Assembly: GCA_026545765.1 (NCBI GenBank)
Contig: CM048841.1
Coordinates: forward strand, 4,845,712-4,909,711
Source: Plantago major
Lineage: Eukaryota > Streptophyta > Magnoliopsida > Lamiales > Plantaginaceae
Length of the DNA: 64,000 bases
Direction: 5' to 3'
Position numbers and translations under genes: made by a program. Positions within the stretch are counted from its first letter, which is position 1, and each line of letters begins with the position of its first letter. Shown in pieces: positions 23,756 to 35,284 of this stretch. The notes below the pieces were generated by a model, which did not search any database, had not been told where the DNA came from, and worked only from the letters and a program-made list of their open reading frames with translations.

Positions 23756-25523
23756 TGTTGGTCCAGATAACGGCAAAGTAAAAGACTAGAGGGGGGGGGG
23801 GGTGAATAGTCTTTTAAAACTTTTGTCGATAAAAACTATTTCTCAGATATCTGAGTAGATATCTGAAACTTAGAATTAGAGCGCGGAAGACTTAAGATAG
23901 ATAAGTGCAGAAACAGTTAAAGTGTGTGTGTGTTGCTGAAATGTAAGTACAGAAAAGTAAATAACACAGCAAGTATAGTGGTATCTGGAGGTGGTGTAAT
24001 CCTCCAATTAATCCAATTCGGTCTTCCAAAGACCTAGAATACACTAGAATAGATAATTGAGGTCACCTTACAAAAATCCTATTCTAAGATTCCTTAAACA
24101 GATGGTTCCCAACCAAATGTTCCCCCTGAGTTGTTCCCCGGCTTTCACAGCCACGTACTTCCTGTACTCAGAAACCTTTTTGAGCTATTCCCTAGCTTCC
24201 CAAGCTAAGTACTTCCAGTGCTCAATAACCTTGGAGTTATTCCTTAGTTACCCAAATCAAGTACTTCCTATACTCCGTTAACCTTGGAGTTATTCCTTAG
24301 TTACCCAAATCAAGTACTTCCTATACTCCGTTAACCTTGGAGTTATTCCCTGATTTTTCAAACTAAGTACTTCCTGTACTCCACGCCAGTTATGGTGTTG
24401 GTTTTGGTTTGAGTTGTCAGATGAGCTTCTTTGTTAACTTTTCAGTTAATCAGATAGCTCTGTGAATCAAGTATACTTAATACACTTTGCAATGCATGGT
24501 ATCTTGTTCTTTTTACTGACCCAAGTCTTAGGTAAGTGTTCAAGAGAATGAATCTCAGATACTTGATCTTTCGTTTCAACTCTTTCACATATAGCTGTAC
24601 TTGTTTAGGATCAGGACACTTAGAACTTTAGTGTTACTCAAGATCAAAAGCTTTGGTCGCAACAGAAAGCTTTGAGGATAAGTAATTTGCTTTGAGAGAG
24701 TAAGGTGTTCAGCGTTTTTATGGAGTTCAAGGTGTCGTGTCTTCTCAAGCTGTCTAAGCGTTGATATTTATAGATGAATTTGAGTGCCGTTTGAATAGTA
24801 TCCGTTAGGCTCAAATTCAAACTATTGATATCTGTATAGTAATCTTAAAGGTGTTTTGTCTTCTTCTTGAGAAGCCGTTGCTTTTGTTCGCACATCTCGT
24901 CTGTGCATTAAATGCATTGTACTATACTTTTGTCCTCAGAGTGCCAACGGAACTATACTTTGTATCAGAGACTAGTATTATCTGATTCTTTGCACGTCCT
25001 TATCTTCAATCTTCAGATACCACTTTTATTGAAACAACTTTGTTTGCAATATATATATTTCTTTTTCAGAAATGTGGTTAAAGCTCAAGGTATCTGAGAA
25101 TAGATATATGTGGACACTTTCCTTGTTTTCAGATAGGCCTTTTATTTCTCAGATATCTCTTGTGACGCAATTTGTTTAAAACTATTCGTGTCTTCAAGAT
25201 ATCTGGCTAAGGTATCTGAAAAACTGTTTCAGTAATCTTGTGCAGTTTCTTCAAGTCTTCAATGTCGTTGAGCTTGTTCTGCTTGGATGTCTTCTTCTTG
25301 TTCTTCTCTTCATAAAATAAAAATTACAATTTGAGACCAAACATCCTATACAAGATTAGCTAGACTATCATACTCAGTGGGTTTCCTCTTTTACAATGTT
25401 CAAGTGAGCCAAGAGTACTAATCACCTTTCTGAGACTAAGATAAGTCATCATGTTGCTGATCAAAATCTAAACAGATATTTCTAACAAAATATCTAACAA
25501 ATTTCCTAACAAATTTCCCAACA
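23756..25523 (-). repeat. 5' LTR of element B
   Basis: Full-length partner of 9290-11057, again with the long G run (near 23792) and the palindrome TCAGATATCTGA (23843-23854). It is followed by the target duplication CCAAA at 25524-25528. Confidence 0.93.
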
Positions 25524-25546
25524 CCAAAGCACTCAGACTATTTAGA

Positions 25547-28500
25547 CTATGCACATTCCAAGAGATTAAGAAATCTCTCAGCATCCAAGGGTTTGGTAAA
25601 GATGTCAGCTAACTTATTTGTGGGTTCGATATGTTGAATATCAATAAGCTTTGACTCGACCAAATCACGCAAAAAATGGTGTCTTATATCTATGTGCTTT
25701 GTTCTAGAATGTTGGACAGGATTTTTAGATATATTAATAGCACTCAAATTGTCACAGAACATCAGAAGAGTATCACTTTCCAAACTATAATCATGGAACA
25801 TGTGATTTAACCATACTAATTGGGTGACACAACTACCTGCGGCTATGTACTCGAATTCAACGGTTGAAAGAGATACACAGTTCTGTTTTTTACTGTACCA
25901 AGACAGTAGATTATTCCCTAAATAGAAACATCCACCACTTGTAGATTTTCTATCATCAAGATCCCCTGCCCAATCTGAATCACTATAACCAACAAGATTG
26001 GCATTAGTGTCCCTAGAATACCAAATGCCCAAAGAAGCAGTACCAGAAATGTATCTAAGGATTCTTTTAACAGCTACTAAATGGGAAGCACGAGGATCAC
26101 CGATACAGCACATACACATACTGAGTACATGATGTCTGGTCGAGTGGCTGAGAGGTATAGAAGACTGCCAATCATGGAGCGATACAGGGTGTGGTCAACA
26201 CACTCGCCTGCACCATCCTTGGAGATCTTGATACTCGAGGACATAGGTGTCTTTTAGGGCTTTGCTTCAGTTAACCCAAACCTTTCCACTAGGTTTTTAG
26301 CATACTTTTCCTGTGATTGAAACATCCCATTTGGTTTCTGCTTAATTTGCAAACCTAAAAAGAAGGAAAGTTCGCCAATCATGCTCATCTCGAATGTACC
26401 TGTCATAGTTTCAACAAACTTATCTAGAGTAGACTTGTTAGTTGATCCAAAAACTATGTCATCAACATAAATCTGAGCAACACACACATCTTTCTTAGAT
26501 CTGAGTATAAATAAGGTCCGATCACCTTCACCACGAATGAAACCAAACTTTAATAAAAATTATGTAAGTCTATCATACCAAGCTCTAGGTGCTTGTTTTA
26601 AGCCATACGAAGCCTTATCAAGTTTATACACATACTCAGGATGATATGGATCAACAAACCCTTTGGGTTGTTCAACATAGACCTCTTTGTCAATGTATCC
26701 ATTTAGAAACGCTGCCTTTACATCCATTTGATACAAGGTGATACGCAGATGACAAGCAATAGCAAGAAGTAAACGAATAGATTCAATTCTAGCCACAGGA
26801 GCAAAAGTCTCATCAAAGTCCACTCCTTCAACCTATGTAAATCCTTGAGCAACTAACCGTGCCATATTTCTAACAATTATACCATTTTCATCGCTTTTAT
26901 TCTTAAAAATCCATTTAGTCCCAATTATATTGACATTATTGGGACGTGGAACAAGAGTCCAAACTTTGTTTTTGGTAAATTGTAAGAGTTCTTCCTGATC
27001 GGTAGTGTGTTGAAAACACACATGAAGATTTACCATCTTTTTGTAATCCAAGCGTTCTTTGACACGCGTTTTCACACCATCAGTGAGCTCTCCGATGACC
27101 TGTGTGGATGGATGATCTTTTCTGACTCGTGGCGGAGGATCACGCCTTACATTGTCACCGGTCGGATGATCTTCAAAGATTCCATATGTTGTGTAGTCAC
27201 CTAGTGGTGTTTCCAAAACACCAGCCGTATTGTCAGCTGAAGTACGCTCAGTACGTATACATGGAGATTTAGGTGAATCTTCGTCTTGCTCAACATCTGA
27301 TGTGTCTGACCCACTGTCAACATGTTCATTAGTTGGAACTGGAACTCGAGCTGATTCTGGTGTGTTGGACACACTGGGTACTCCAGCAGTGGGTGTTTCC
27401 ACAACACCTTTGCAGTTCTTCCTCAACTGCATTCGCATCACTAACACAATCATCAAATACAACATTGACTGACTCCATAATAGTTCTGCGTGTAGGGATA
27501 TAGATCCTATACGCATGACTATTTACAGAGTAGCCAACAAAAATTCCCTTTTCACTCTTAGGATCAAATTTACACAAATTGTCCCTATCATTTAAGATAT
27601 AGCAAGTGCACCCAAACACACGAAGATGTGCAACATTTGGCTTCTTGTCTTTGAGAAACTCATAGGGAGTTTTGGTTGTACCTGGCCTAAGATAGACTTT
27701 ATTTGTTAGGTAACATGCATTATTTAAAGCTTCAGCCCAGAGACGTTTGGAAACTTTCATAGAGTTCAACATTACCCTAGCCATTTCTTTCAAAGTCCTA
27801 TTCTTACGTTCAACTATGCCATTTTGCTGAGGTGTTTTAGGAGCAGAGTACTCATGAAAGATCCCATGTTTATCACAAAAGTCAGCACAGGATTTATTCT
27901 CAAATTCAGTTCCATGATCTGATCTAATGCGAAGAATGATTTAACCATACAAATTGACTATACTAGCATGCAGTGTTTTGAACACACCAAAGGTTTCTGA
28001 TTTTTCTTTAAGAAATTTAACCCAAGAGTAACGAGAAAAATCATCAACAATCACATAAGCATATCTTTTACCACCAAAGCTATCAACTTCTACGGGACCA
28101 TTAAATCCATATGGAGTAGTTGAAAGCACTTACTAGTACCGACGTATTGTCCATCCGTGAGTACAGGACTGTGAGGAGCTTTTGTTTGTTTCCCTTTCAG
28201 GCAATCCTCACATACTATCTTTCCTGGACTACTCAGTGTTCTTACTAAACAGTACCATTAGGTTATCATCACACAATTGGCTAATGCTGATTAGGTTAGC
28301 CATCAACCCTTTTACCAAGAGAACTCCTTTCAATGGAAGGAATCCAGGGAGATTCAGGACACCTTTACCAATTATTCTACATTTGGTCCCACCGTCATAT
28401 GTTACGGTACCTGTAGTTAGTTTCACAAAATCACTAAGATGTGACTTTTCTCCAGTCATATGACGAGAGCAACCACTATTAAAGTACCATGCACCTGCAG

Positions 28501-30517
28501 GGTTAGATTTCAAAGCAGTGAAAACAACTGTGCTAAGTATCTTAGTCTTGATTTTCCAAGCCTGTTTCAATTTGTTTTCCCTTTTCTTAGCTGAGACTCT
28601 GATTCCAGGTGTTGTTGAGACACTCTCCACAGATTTCTCTTTTTCAGTATCATGAACTGGTGTTGGGACAATACTGAGTTCATTGTTTTCTTTGTTACTG
28701 TGATCAGAGGGTGTCTTGACGACACTGTCATCAGAGTTGGTTGGTTTACCCTTTTTCTTAAGCAACTTATAGCAATAAGGCTTGATGTGTCCTGGTTTAG
28801 AACAATTTTCACAAATAAAAACCTTCTTTTGTTTTGTAAAGTTTTCTCAACAGTTTCTTTAGCTTTGACGAAAATTGGTCCAGTAGATAAAGCCAACTCA
28901 GATTTAGATATAGGCAAAACATCATCAACAGGCTTATGATAACCAAGAACAGTAGTTCCATCATTTCCAATACTGGGTATTTCATCAAGTTTAGAGGTAC
29001 CGGAATTAATGTTAGCAAAAGTAAGTTCTTGCTTTTCTAGCCTTGATTGTACCTTTTCAAGTTCAGCCTCTTTTTGAGTAAGAGTAGCTTCCAGACGTGA
29101 GACTGTATCTTTGAGATACTTGTTCTCCTTTTTGAGGTCTTTAGCATTCTTGATCGCCTTCTTCCATTCATCAATGAGATCAGCATAGATGCTCTTCAGT
29201 TCCTCCACTATTTCTTCATTGCATGATTCATTGTCAGATTCGGTACCTGTACCTTCATTAAGATCAATACTACTACTCATGCATAAGAAGTTAGTGTCCT
29301 CATCAAAAATCTCATCATCAGTGTTCTCAAAACACATAGAGTCTGGAAAATCTGCAAAGAAAACTTCATGTGCATCTTCAGTGTTCTCAGCACACCATGC
29401 ATCATAATCTTCATCCAGCAGGACTGAAGAACGTAGGGCTGAGGTCTGAATATTATCCTCTTGTGGAGCATCTTCATCATCTTCAGAACCTGCATTATCT
29501 TCACTTATACATACCCAATAAGCACCTCCCTTGTTACGAAGGGTATTAGCACATTCATTAGCAAAGTGACCATAGCCTTCACATGCAAAACACTTCTTTT
29601 TCTTTAGTTGGTTAGCTTCTTCAGCAGAAGGTTTCTTATAAGCTGGTTTAACAACATATTTAGAAGAATTACTACTTGAACCTGCTTTGAATTTGTCCTT
29701 AAGACTGCTTTTCTTAAAACGTTTAACAATAGCATTAAGAAGCTTATTATCAATAGTTTCTTCATCAGAATCATCATCAGATACATCAGCATCTTTTGTC
29801 TGAAGAGCAACACTTTTGTTCCTATCAACACTAGGTGGTGGATCAGTCATTGAGATCTCATAATTCAAAAGTATGTTCATCAAAGTTTGCAAGTCCATAG
29901 TTGACAAATTGTTAGCAGTTTCAATATCAATTCTTTTCATCTCATAACGCATAGAAAGAGTTCTAAGCGCCTTAAAAACCATCTGCTTATTAGAGTAGGG
30001 ATCACCAAGTATTTGACTTTCATTAGCAATATCTATTAATTTTTCAAAATACTCAGTTATGCTTTCATCATCAGTCATTCTTAAATTCTTAAATTCTCAA
30101 ATTTACTACTAAGTAATTGAGATCTAGAAAGTTTGACACTAGCATCACCCTCACAATGTGTTTGAAGAATTTCCCACGCAGATTTAGCAGAAGTGCATGA
30201 TTGATACAACTTAAACATGTGATGATTAACATGAGCAAATATACTATTAAGAGCTTTTTCATGAAAAGTAGCATCATTTAACTCTCCTGGAGTATATGCC
30301 GATTTTGGTTTGGGCAGGACATCACCATCTTTATCTGGCTCCAGCATGGGACACGGTATCCTTCAGTGATACACCTCCAAGCACGAACATCTATGGACTT
30401 GATGTACGTTCTCATGCGTATGCTCCAGTAGCGGTAGTTCGGACCATCCAAGATAGGTAACCTGTTGGCATTGGGGTTAGCAAAATCCATCTCTTTAGTA
30501 TCAAATCCAAACACCAA
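25547..30517 (-). pseudogene. gag-pol region of element A
   Basis: Gag is recognisable from MDFANPNANRLPILDGPNYR, the UBN2-like LNYEISM region and a CCHC knuckle (CFACEGYGHFANEC), followed by an acidic stretch and a coiled-coil. Protease and pre-integrase text (WYFNSGCSRHMTG, NLISISQLCDD), integrase (DDFSRYSWVKFLKEKS; NVAHLRVFGCTCYIL), reverse transcriptase ([29 protein letters not shown]) and RNase H ([13 protein letters not shown]) follow in Copia order. It is broken in roughly ten places. Many copies of the element A dyad fall in this coding DNA, in more than one reading frame. Confidence 0.9.
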
Positions 30518-30532
30518 TTGATTTGGTGCCTA

Positions 30533-30545
30533 GCTCTTGATGCCA
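30533..30545 (-). other. Primer-binding site of element A
   Basis: The minus strand reads TGGCATCAAGAGC directly after the LTR, which resembles the initiator-tRNA-Met complement and fixes the inner LTR boundary. Confidence 0.65.
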
Positions 30546-30547
30546 AT

Positions 30548-31382
30548 TGAAAAAGTTTAAGGATCCAGATTTGACACTAAACTAAAGCTACCAGGAAGTC
30601 CAGTGTTTTTAGAACACCTGTTCTGCTGTAGCTTGAACCAATGTTCTGAAGACACTGCTCTTCGATAACCAAACACAAACTTATACTTGACACTAAACAA
30701 AACAGCGGAAATAAACAAGCCAAGATATAAGTTTCTAGCAGATTATATTTCTATAATCCACCGAGCCTCAAGGCGAAAATATCCACTAATCAATGACGTT
30801 AATGAATACAAAACTAGTCTATATTTATTCTTACGAATATCTCTAGATGCAAAACAACCGAGTAAACGTAAAGAGCTATCTCTACCAATCTACCTAACAA
30901 TCTCTAACCTATAGAGAACACTAGACAGATACAACTCGGAAAACCTTAGACAATACACGAATCTATGTAAATAATCTTGAGAGAATAATAAGCTTCCTTC
31001 GTGTCAATATCTTCAATGTCGACTCATGTATATATAGGCTAGAAAGCCGCTCCAGATCTCCCATAGAGTCCTACATTGATACTTATTATAACCTTGTAAC
31101 TAGAATCCTAGTTGGATTCTACTTCCTTCCTTGGCACACACGAATACACACTCCTTGATTTGCTCAAATCTTCTAGATTCCATAAGATCTTGTATCCTAA
31201 AATATCTGCATATCAACTAAATCCAACTAAACCTAACAATATTAGATTTAGAATAAAAAAAACTATAATAAATATATATATCGAGCGTGACTAATTAATC
31301 GATTAGCGAACTGATTTAACATCAATTTACAAGTACAAATATTGTGGATGTTAACAAAACACCCCCAGTAGTCACACTTACA
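30548..31382 (-). repeat. 5' LTR of element A, 835 bp
   Basis: It starts TGAAAAAGTTTAAGG and ends GTCACACTTACA on the plus strand, so TG...CA termini are present. The last ~295 bp match 5936-6245. A TATA-like ATGTATATATAGGC lies near 31026. Dyad copies are at 30602-30618 and (one mismatch) 30640-30656. Confidence 0.85.
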
Positions 31383-32943
31383 GCTGATGAGATTGCAAAA
31401 TTCGTAAGCTCTCCTTCTTTTGTTGATGAAGTAATTTTCTATAATTTATGTGCATTTAAGATTTCGGACTTTTGCCCACCTAGCTCACTTATTTTGGATT
31501 GATCTTGATCTATGCCTCGCCGGATTGTGGCAAAGTAATGAGACAGATACGTAATGAACGTTTTCTCAGGTGTGAGTTTATTGACTTTAAAAGAAAAATA
31601 AAAAAAGAGTACTTGCTTAAATAATTGAAGAGACAGATGGATGATCTAGTAATGAATTATTAGAATTCTATTCTATATTAGGGTTAAAAATGTAAGCAAC
31701 GAAGAGTCGTAGCCCGGATCGGACAATTGACATCTGGCATCCGCCGACGGATAAGGACAAAAATATCGTTGTCAAACTCCAAAATAGGATTATTACAATT
31801 CTATATTATTTCCCCAAATCTAGATAGCAGCATATGTTACTACCATTGCTTAAGGTGTGGTAGAACTAGTATTAAATACACTTCTCAATGCTGTACGTAC
31901 ATAATACTATTATTCAAAATTAATGCTAGGTTTCTAGTAATACACAGATATATACAATCATTGAGTGAGTAATATACCTAGTTTCATTAAAAAGTTAATA
32001 AAATATGCCTAAAAAAATTAATTTGTGAGGTATACGATGACTAGTGCTTGTTTCACAGCCAGTTTAAATCAACGAAACCGGTTAAAAACACTTATTTTAA
32101 CCTGATTTTATTTTTAATCGGTAAGTCTGCTATTGAGTTGAGTATAGTTTAAGTTGCTTGAGTATTTTCCATAATCCGCTTTCAACTCAATTATCATTAT
32201 ATTTCTACCCCCATTCTTTCTATATCCTTGTTTATATTTATACTAACAATATTAAACCAATCAAACAATTTTAAAATCAATTATATAATTTTAAAAATAT
32301 CAAAACTTATAACTTCTTTTTTACACAAATCGATTTATTCTTCCGTATCCTATGTAACAACCCTACAGAACATATAAATTCATAAGTAATCCCAAACATA
32401 CTTTTTTTCAACTCAATTAAAATCCAATTACTATTCATATGTATTAACTCAGCTATGATCTACTCATTGAAATCCAGTTCCAAACAACCCAGCAGTGTTT
32501 ATTTGGAAAAACAGATTGCCTAAAACATTACCAGTTGGTGATAATTAGATAATAACAGATCAATCACCATATTTTGAAACGTTATATAGAATAGTTTTTT
32601 TCAAATTCGTCATCTTGTTTACATTCACTAAATTGACTTATATATTATACTCAAACCACATTATTTTGATCGCATAAAGTGAAATCATGATAAGGTACTG
32701 ATCATGGTGGAAAACACACACGCATCCAATGGAGAAGTTTGTAATTAAATGATATAGTACGTATGAGATTGATCGAGTGAATAAACTAGTAACAAAATTT
32801 ATTAAATAATTGAATGGTATTAATAAAAAGTTTCTTTTATAATATAGATTCTCTATTTCGGAATAAGGTTTTATATGCTTTTATGGTCAACAATTTAAGG
32901 ACCAAATACTTTAAAAATAATAATAATTCGGTTTGATAACTTA
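31383..32943. other. Intergenic AT-rich DNA
   Basis: I see no gene, RNA gene or complete element. Reading frames are short and of random composition. This is probably decayed transposon or ordinary intergenic sequence. Confidence 0.5.
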
Positions 32944-32945
32944 TA

Positions 32946-33193
32946 CTCCCTCCGTTTTATAGAAATCTTTCCATTTTAACTTTGATCGTCATTGTTTTTG
33001 ACTTTTGGCAATTATTAACTATAATAGTAAATAATTTAATAAAATCATATAATGAAAATTTAATTATTAAATTTTCATTATATGATTTTATTAAATTATT
33101 TACTATTATAGTTTAAGAGTAATTCGCGGTCAAAGTTGAAGACAGTTGACCGATCAAAGTCAAAATGAAAAAATTTCTTTGGAACGGAGGGAG
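32946..33193. mobile_element. Stowaway MITE with a 97-bp perfect palindrome
   Basis: The termini are CTCCCTCCGTTTTATAGAAA and, inverted, CTCCCTCCGTTCCAAAGAAA, flanked by TA at 32944-32945 and 33194-33195. This is the Stowaway (Tc1/mariner) signature. Inside, 33017-33113 is a perfect inverted repeat of two 48-bp arms around one base. No transposase is encoded. Confidence 0.9.
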
Positions 33194-33218
33194 TACTAAT
33201 TTTTACTTAATGGAGTTA

Positions 33219-33808
33219 GGCTCTGTTTAGCAAAACTAGCTGGAAAGCTAGCTGGTAGCTGGAAAGCTAATGTAATTAGCTAGTGAAAAGCCAAATTGGT
33301 TTTAAATGTATGTGTTTAGCAAATTAAATTTAAAATGGTATTTTGTAAAATGACATAAAAGGGCATTACTCTTATTTTTCTTGTCTTTAACCTTTCTTAT
33401 CGTATTATTAGTCTATAGTTTTTTAAATAATAATATATCATATTTTGTCCAATAATTATAATATATATTTAATGTACTTTACATCGCCACTTTAATAACA
33501 TCATCAAAATTATCAGAAGTTGAAAGAAATAATCGTTGAACATTTTAACTTAGTAATGAAAAAAAAAATCGTTGAGAAATAATCGTTTCTTATTTTCTTT
33601 ATTCTAATTTAGGTTAATATAGGTTAGGGATATTTTCGGAATGAAAAAGATAAGAAGCTCCTTCTTTAAAAAAAAAGCTACATTGACTAGCTTTCAAATT
33701 TGTATTTGTTAAAGAAAGTTCACGTGAATTCAGCTTTTTATTAGTCAATGGTAAAAAAAAGCTCATGGAGCTGGAAAACTAGCTGAAAAGCTAATAGTAA
33801 ACAGAGCC
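33219..33808. mobile_element. Tourist-like (PIF/Harbinger) MITE, 590 bp
   Basis: GGCTCTGTTTAGCAAAACTAGCTGG begins the element. The right end, inverted, reads GGCTCTGTTTACTATTAGCTTTTCAGCTAG. TTA target duplications are at 33216-33218 and 33809-33811. GAGCTGGAAAACTAGCTG-like words inside both ends form sub-terminal repeats. It starts 25 bp after the Stowaway element. Confidence 0.85.
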
Positions 33809-33811
33809 TTA

Positions 33812-35284
33812 CTATTGTAAGAACAACAACCTTTGTTCGGCACATTAATTAAAATTGATAAAATGAAAACCTCATTAGGAGAGGAGTCAATATTTATTTT
33901 GAAACGTTAAATCAAGCCGTTAGAAATTATCAATGAACAGATGAAAATTAATGGAGTATTTTAATTAAAGTTTCACTTTTTTGTTTGTGCTGGAAAATTC
34001 GACTCCGGTCTTATCTCGGTAGTCTCACCTAACAGTGGGACCCACAGTCTAACGAACCGTTTGTGCTTCAGCTATTCTTTCATCCATTAATTAAAGAAAA
34101 CATGCAAGTTGTAATAACATACCAAGGCACTCTGTATTCTGAATCATAAGATTCAGAACCACTTGTCATTTTTATTCGGAAAAATGATGTAAATACATCA
34201 GGCATATGCCAAATTATCCATAATTCTATTGAACTCCACAGTTAAATGTAACTATTAAACCGCACAGTTAATGCATTCTGAATTTTAGCCCCACAATTAA
34301 ATCTTCTAAATTTCATCTCATTATCTCACCCATTAGGTGTTTCTATTGATTTTTTAGGATTGAAGGCCCGATATATATCATTAGCATATTGGAGAATTAT
34401 CACAATAGAATGCTAATTAAGAATTAAAATAATAATAAGGTTTTTTGTTGTCTAATGCCACAAATTAAGTTCTTCGTGGTATATAATCTGATTGGTGGCC
34501 TACAAATCAAACTAAGAGGAACAAAAAAATCTGATAAAATCACATCATAACATCAAGAGAGGGTGGTCGAACAAAAAAAAAAATGATTTGTGACAAAGAT
34601 GGAGACATTATGGATGAAGGGCTCGATAAACAAGTCAAGAGTGTGAAGAGCGCTATTTTTGTGGATGTAGTAAATGTTTTTAAAAATATGTATTTAGTTC
34701 GTAGGTTGTAAATTTGGATTTATTCTTTTTCAGTGAAATTTTCTGGTTGATGAATGAAATTGGTTTTCGTGTCTATTTTTGTACATAATGTGTTTTTGTT
34801 GGATAAATATATTGTCATAAATGATTTTATGCTAAACATAGACCATTAATACTAAAGTCTAAACATAGGCAAGTTGATGTAAAATACCAACATGTTTGAA
34901 TGGGTATTGAAACCTCATGTTGAGATGTTGTAGGGCTTTTTAAAAAAAAAAATGCGGGTCGATCCGGTCCGGCAAGATCAACCCACTATAAACATAATAT
35001 TATCAGGTTTTTAGTGTAAACTGCCGTTTCTCTGTTGTAAGGACTTTCAGAACTCTTTAATATAGAGGGGTCTCTCGCAAGACGGACTCATGAATTTATG
35101 TAGGATGAGGGAGTATTAATTAGAGTTGCAGGATATGATCGAGGTAATTATAGGGGTGATAGTGTATTTTCCTTACATGTACCAAATCTTTATCAAAGTC
35201 TTGGTCTTCAATTATATATACAGCAGTATCATTATACATGTTTTCTAACTAATCCAAGTTAAAAGGTCTAAAAAAGCTCCATTG
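33812..35284. promoter_or_regulatory. Upstream region of the first ERF gene
   Basis: No other gene is seen. A TATA-like ATTATATATA lies at 35211-35220, about 65-75 bp before the ATG, so a short leader is likely. I see no clear GCC box (AGCCGCC) nearby. Confidence 0.4.

Larger units (their letters stand above)
9376..25154. repeat. Dispersed TATCTGAG/CTCAGATA signal confined to element B
   Basis: Exact 8-mers are at 9376, 9382, 10625, 10682, 11240, 14244, 14328, 14453, 14484, 14899, 14943, 15943, 17614, 19512, 19973, 21564, 22097, 22103 and 22142, and again in the right LTR (23842, 23848, near 25092 and near 25147). The two halves fuse into TCAGATATCTGA at 9377, 22098 and 23843; 11665 has the same palindrome. 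Many one-mismatch copies such as GATATCTG or CAGATACC lie between. The signal occurs in LTRs, gag, pol and the 3' region. Confidence 0.75.
9290..25523 (-). mobile_element. Element B: 16.2 kb Sirevirus-like Ty1/Copia retrotransposon nested in element A
   Basis: The LTRs, each 1,768 bp, run TGTTGG...CCAACA and lie at 9290-11057 and 23756-25523. The 5-bp target duplication CCAAA is at 9285-9289 and 25524-25528. Inside, read on the minus strand, are the primer-binding site, gag, pol and a long (~6.7 kb) 3' region with several further reading frames. LTRs differ at a few per cent of positions by eye, so the insertion is fairly young (on the order of a million years or so). Its structure is complete but its coding parts are broken, with somewhere near ten interruptions. 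At 16.2 kb it is larger than typical Copia elements because of the 3' region. Confidence 0.93.
6153..30618. repeat. Dispersed 17-bp dyad RGTGT-N7-ACACY confined to element A
   Basis: Exact copies start at 6153, 6179, 6498, 7631, 7670, 8489, 9270, 26188, 27206, 27359, 27392, 27972, 28609, 28710, 29380 and 30602. Copies with one mismatch start at 6739, 7592, 8585, 8607, 9081, 27004, 28659, 29320 and 30640. The spacer is 7 bp in every copy, while its sequence varies. I did not see copies inside element B (9290-25523). The copies occupy LTR, non-coding and coding DNA. A fixed spacing with variable middle is what a dimeric DNA-binding protein leaves behind. Confidence 0.8.
5936..31382 (-). mobile_element. 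Element A: Sirevirus-like Ty1/Copia retrotransposon, split by element B
   Basis: A Copia element in minus orientation: 5' LTR at the right (30548-31382), primer-binding site, gag-pol, a 3' ORF region, polypurine tract and a shortened 3' LTR at the left (5936-6245). Without element B it is about 9.2 kb. It looks broken, with roughly ten interruptions of its coding parts, and its left LTR is incomplete. The two LTR segments that can be compared differ clearly more than those of element B, so A is the older insertion. Its hallmark is a repeated dyad, RGTGT-N7-ACACY (see its own entry). Order of domains and the extra 3' ORF point to the Sirevirus lineage; this is judged by eye only. Confidence 0.85.

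Noticed and set aside
34583-34711. A 42-codon frame starting MICDKDGDIMDEG
   Set aside because: Short, no relatives recognised, AT-rich surroundings; cannot be supported as a gene.
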